Source: Pseudomonadota bacterium (GTDB lineage: Bacteria; Pseudomonadota; Alphaproteobacteria; Reyranellales; Reyranellaceae). Taken from it: DNA of 15,025 nt. The translations under genes and the position numbers were made by a program. The stretch spans positions 1 through 15,025 of the forward strand of contig JAEZHS010000789.1 of NCBI GenBank assembly GCA_023436825.1, given 5' to 3'. The notes beneath the pieces are model-generated. The model was given only the letters and a program-made list of their open reading frames with translations, ran no database searches and was not told the origin of the DNA. Positions within the stretch are counted from its first letter, which is position 1, and each line of letters begins with the position of its first letter. This document shows positions 13,937 through 15,025 of the stretch, piece by piece.

Positions 13937-14506
13937 ATGAAAGTGCCCGTCAATTCCATCCGCGCCGGCAACGTCATCGAATACAACGGCAAGCTCTGGG
14001 TGGCGGCCAAGGTGCAGCACATCAGCCCTGGCAAGGGCGGCGCCTTCGTCGCCATCGAGGCCAAGGCGCTGCGCGAGGGCAACAAGCTGCAGGAGCGCTT
14101 CCGCTCAGGCGAGACCATCGAGCACGTCCATATCGACGAGCGCGAGTGCACCTACCTGTTCAAGGACGACAACGGCTTCACCTTCATGGACAAGGAGAAC
14201 TACGAGCAGCTCACTGTGGGCGCCGATGTTCTCGATCCGGACCAGTCGCGCTGGCTGCAGGACGGCATGGAAGTGACCGTCTCGCTGTACGAGGGCACGC
14301 CGGTCGGCGTCGAGTTGCCCAAGAGCGTCGTCCTCGCGGTCACCGAGGCCGATGCCGTGGTGAAGGGCCAGACCGCCTCCTCGTCCTACAAGCCTGCCGT
14401 GGTCGAAGGCGGCATCAAGGTCATGGTCCCGCCACACATCGCCGTCGGCACCAGGCTGGTGATCAACACCGAGGACGGCAGCTACATGGAACGCGCCAAG
14501 GATTGA
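13937..14506 (+). CDS. efp: Translation elongation factor P
   Basis: EF-P binds stalled ribosomes between P and E sites and promotes peptide-bond formation at polyproline stretches. The 189-residue protein has the three-domain family layout: KOW-like N-domain (1-64) with SIRAGNVIEYNGKLW and the modification loop HISPGKGGAF, in which Lys33 corresponds to the lysylated Lys34 of E. coli; the middle OB domain (about 65-128) with TYLFKDDNGFTFMDKENYEQ; and the C-terminal OB domain ending GTRLVINTEDGSYMERAKD, the conserved family tail. The ATG at 13937 is chosen because it gives the exact family N-terminus; an upstream in-frame extension is not supported. The encoded EpmA and the PGKG loop agree with lysylation rather than arginine-rhamnosylation. 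suhB begins 5 bases after the stop, so the two are probably co-transcribed. Confidence 0.97.
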   Translation: MKVPVNSIRAGNVIEYNGKLWVAAKVQHISPGKGGAFVAIEAKALREGNKLQERFRSGETIEHVHIDERECTYLFKDDNGFTFMDKENYEQLTVGADVLDPDQSRWLQDGMEVTVSLYEGTPVGVELPKSVVLAVTEADAVVKGQTASSSYKPAVVEGGIKVMVPPHIAVGTRLVINTEDGSYMERAKD

Positions 14507-14511
14507 TCCCA

Positions 14512-15025
14512 GTGGCCCGCGCGCCCGATCACCCCGTCGCCCGCATCGGCCGCGCCCCGCTGAGCACCGGCCGCGAGCGTTCCGGCCCGCCCGAGCGCCG
14601 CTCGCTGGCGCCACGCTCGGCCACCATCACGGTGATGATCCGCGCCGCCTTCGCCGCGGCCAAAAGCCTGAAACGCGACTTCGGCGAGGTCGAGTACCTG
14701 CAGGTCTCCGAGAAGGGCCCCGGCGACTTCGTCAGCCATGCCGACATCAAGGCCGAGCGCACCGTGCGCGCCGAGCTTGCCCGCACGCGGCCCGACTACG
14801 GCTTTCTCGGGGAAGAAGGCGGCGAGACCAAGGGCGACGGGCGCAACCGCTGGATCGTCGATCCGCTCGACGGCACGCCCAACTTCCTGCACGGCGTGCC
14901 ACACTTCGCCATCTCGATCGGGCTCGAGCGCGAGGGCGAGATCATCGCTGGCGTGATCTACCAGCCGATCTCCGACGAGCTGTTCTGGGCCGAGAAGGGC
15001 AACGGCGCCTATGTCGACACGCCCA
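14512..15025 (+). CDS. suhB: Inositol-1-monophosphatase family protein, N-terminal part (3' end off window)
   Basis: Members of this family are Mg2+-dependent phosphatases acting on inositol monophosphate and related sugars. 171 residues lie in the window. Key elements are the SEKGPGDFVSHADIKAE block (66-82), metal-binding Glu101/Glu102 in FLGEEGG (98-104) and WIVDPLDGTPNFLHG (114-128), containing the DPxDGTxNF metal site with Asp117 and Asp120, then HFAISIGLEREGEIIAGVIY. I chose GTG 14512: aagga (14498-14502) lies 9 bases upstream and the gene is then 5 bases after efp. This gives about 41 residues before the usual start of the fold, Arg/Pro-rich and probably disordered; ATG 14635 or GTG 14632 are alternatives that would begin inside the first helix. 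The frame stays open to the window edge. Confidence 0.9.
   Translation, partial: MARAPDHPVARIGRAPLSTGRERSGPPERRSLAPRSATITVMIRAAFAAAKSLKRDFGEVEYLQVSEKGPGDFVSHADIKAERTVRAELARTRPDYGFLGEEGGETKGDGRNRWIVDPLDGTPNFLHGVPHFAISIGLEREGEIIAGVIYQPISDELFWAEKGNGAYVDTP

Overview
The window is high-GC DNA with strongly G/C-biased third codon positions, frequent GTG starts and Shine-Dalgarno-led genes. Gene content points to an alphaproteobacterium, probably Hyphomicrobiales or a soil relative such as Reyranella or Bradyrhizobium types: a class I DhnA-type aldolase near gap, a Bug-family solute-binding protein, EpmA/EF-P/SuhB together, and a small helical protein of a type common in rhizobia. The lineage is inference from gene content only.

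Layout. (1) 1-3268, forward: the 3' half of gap with a clear intrinsic terminator; then a compact ureide (allantoin) operon, allA - unknown 107-aa gene - puuE, whose last two genes overlap by ATGA; then class I fructose-bisphosphate aldolase (fbaB), ended by a 16-bp hairpin. (2) 3269-6191: a gene-poor, less GC-biased stretch of tiny genes and remnants. It has a divergent pair of small hypothetical proteins (4213-4404 and 4485-4703), a tandem pair of micro-ORFs with very strong ribosome binding sites (4954-5052 and 4803-4940), a two-helix membrane protein (5401-5607), a decayed fragment with a Gly-Gly-x-Ser-Thr-Gly-Pro-Arg-Thr-Pro motif, and a 69-aa helical protein. It looks like accessory DNA. 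(3) 6192-9371, reverse: a polysaccharide O-acyltransferase cassette, an AlgI-like MBOAT gene followed by an SGNH-type partner split by at least two, probably three, frame changes. (4) 9550-10551, reverse: an orphan Tat-exported Bug/TctC solute-binding protein. (5) 10673-15025: thiE (forward), a membrane-anchored SGNH hydrolase and epmA (reverse, overlapping), a YjbR-family gene, efp and the start of suhB (forward).

How the genes work together. PuuE opens the allantoin ring and AllA cleaves ureidoglycolate to glyoxylate and urea; the enzyme for the middle step (allantoate to ureidoglycolate) is not in the window. GAPDH and FbaB are central glycolysis/gluconeogenesis enzymes. The MBOAT membrane protein would pass acetyl groups to a periplasmic SGNH partner that modifies an exported glycan. 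EpmA attaches lysine to the loop lysine of EF-P, and both are encoded within about 2.2 kb. From memory, rhizobial relatives keep gap, fba, thiE, suhB and efp close together; if so, the ureide operon and the 3.3-10.6 kb segment are insertions into a core neighbourhood.

No rRNA, tRNA, CRISPR array, transposase, integrase or plasmid origin was found. I see no clearly new multi-gene defence or mobile system. The best leads are the tandem micro-ORFs, the unknown gene in the ureide operon and the frameshifted acyltransferase partner.
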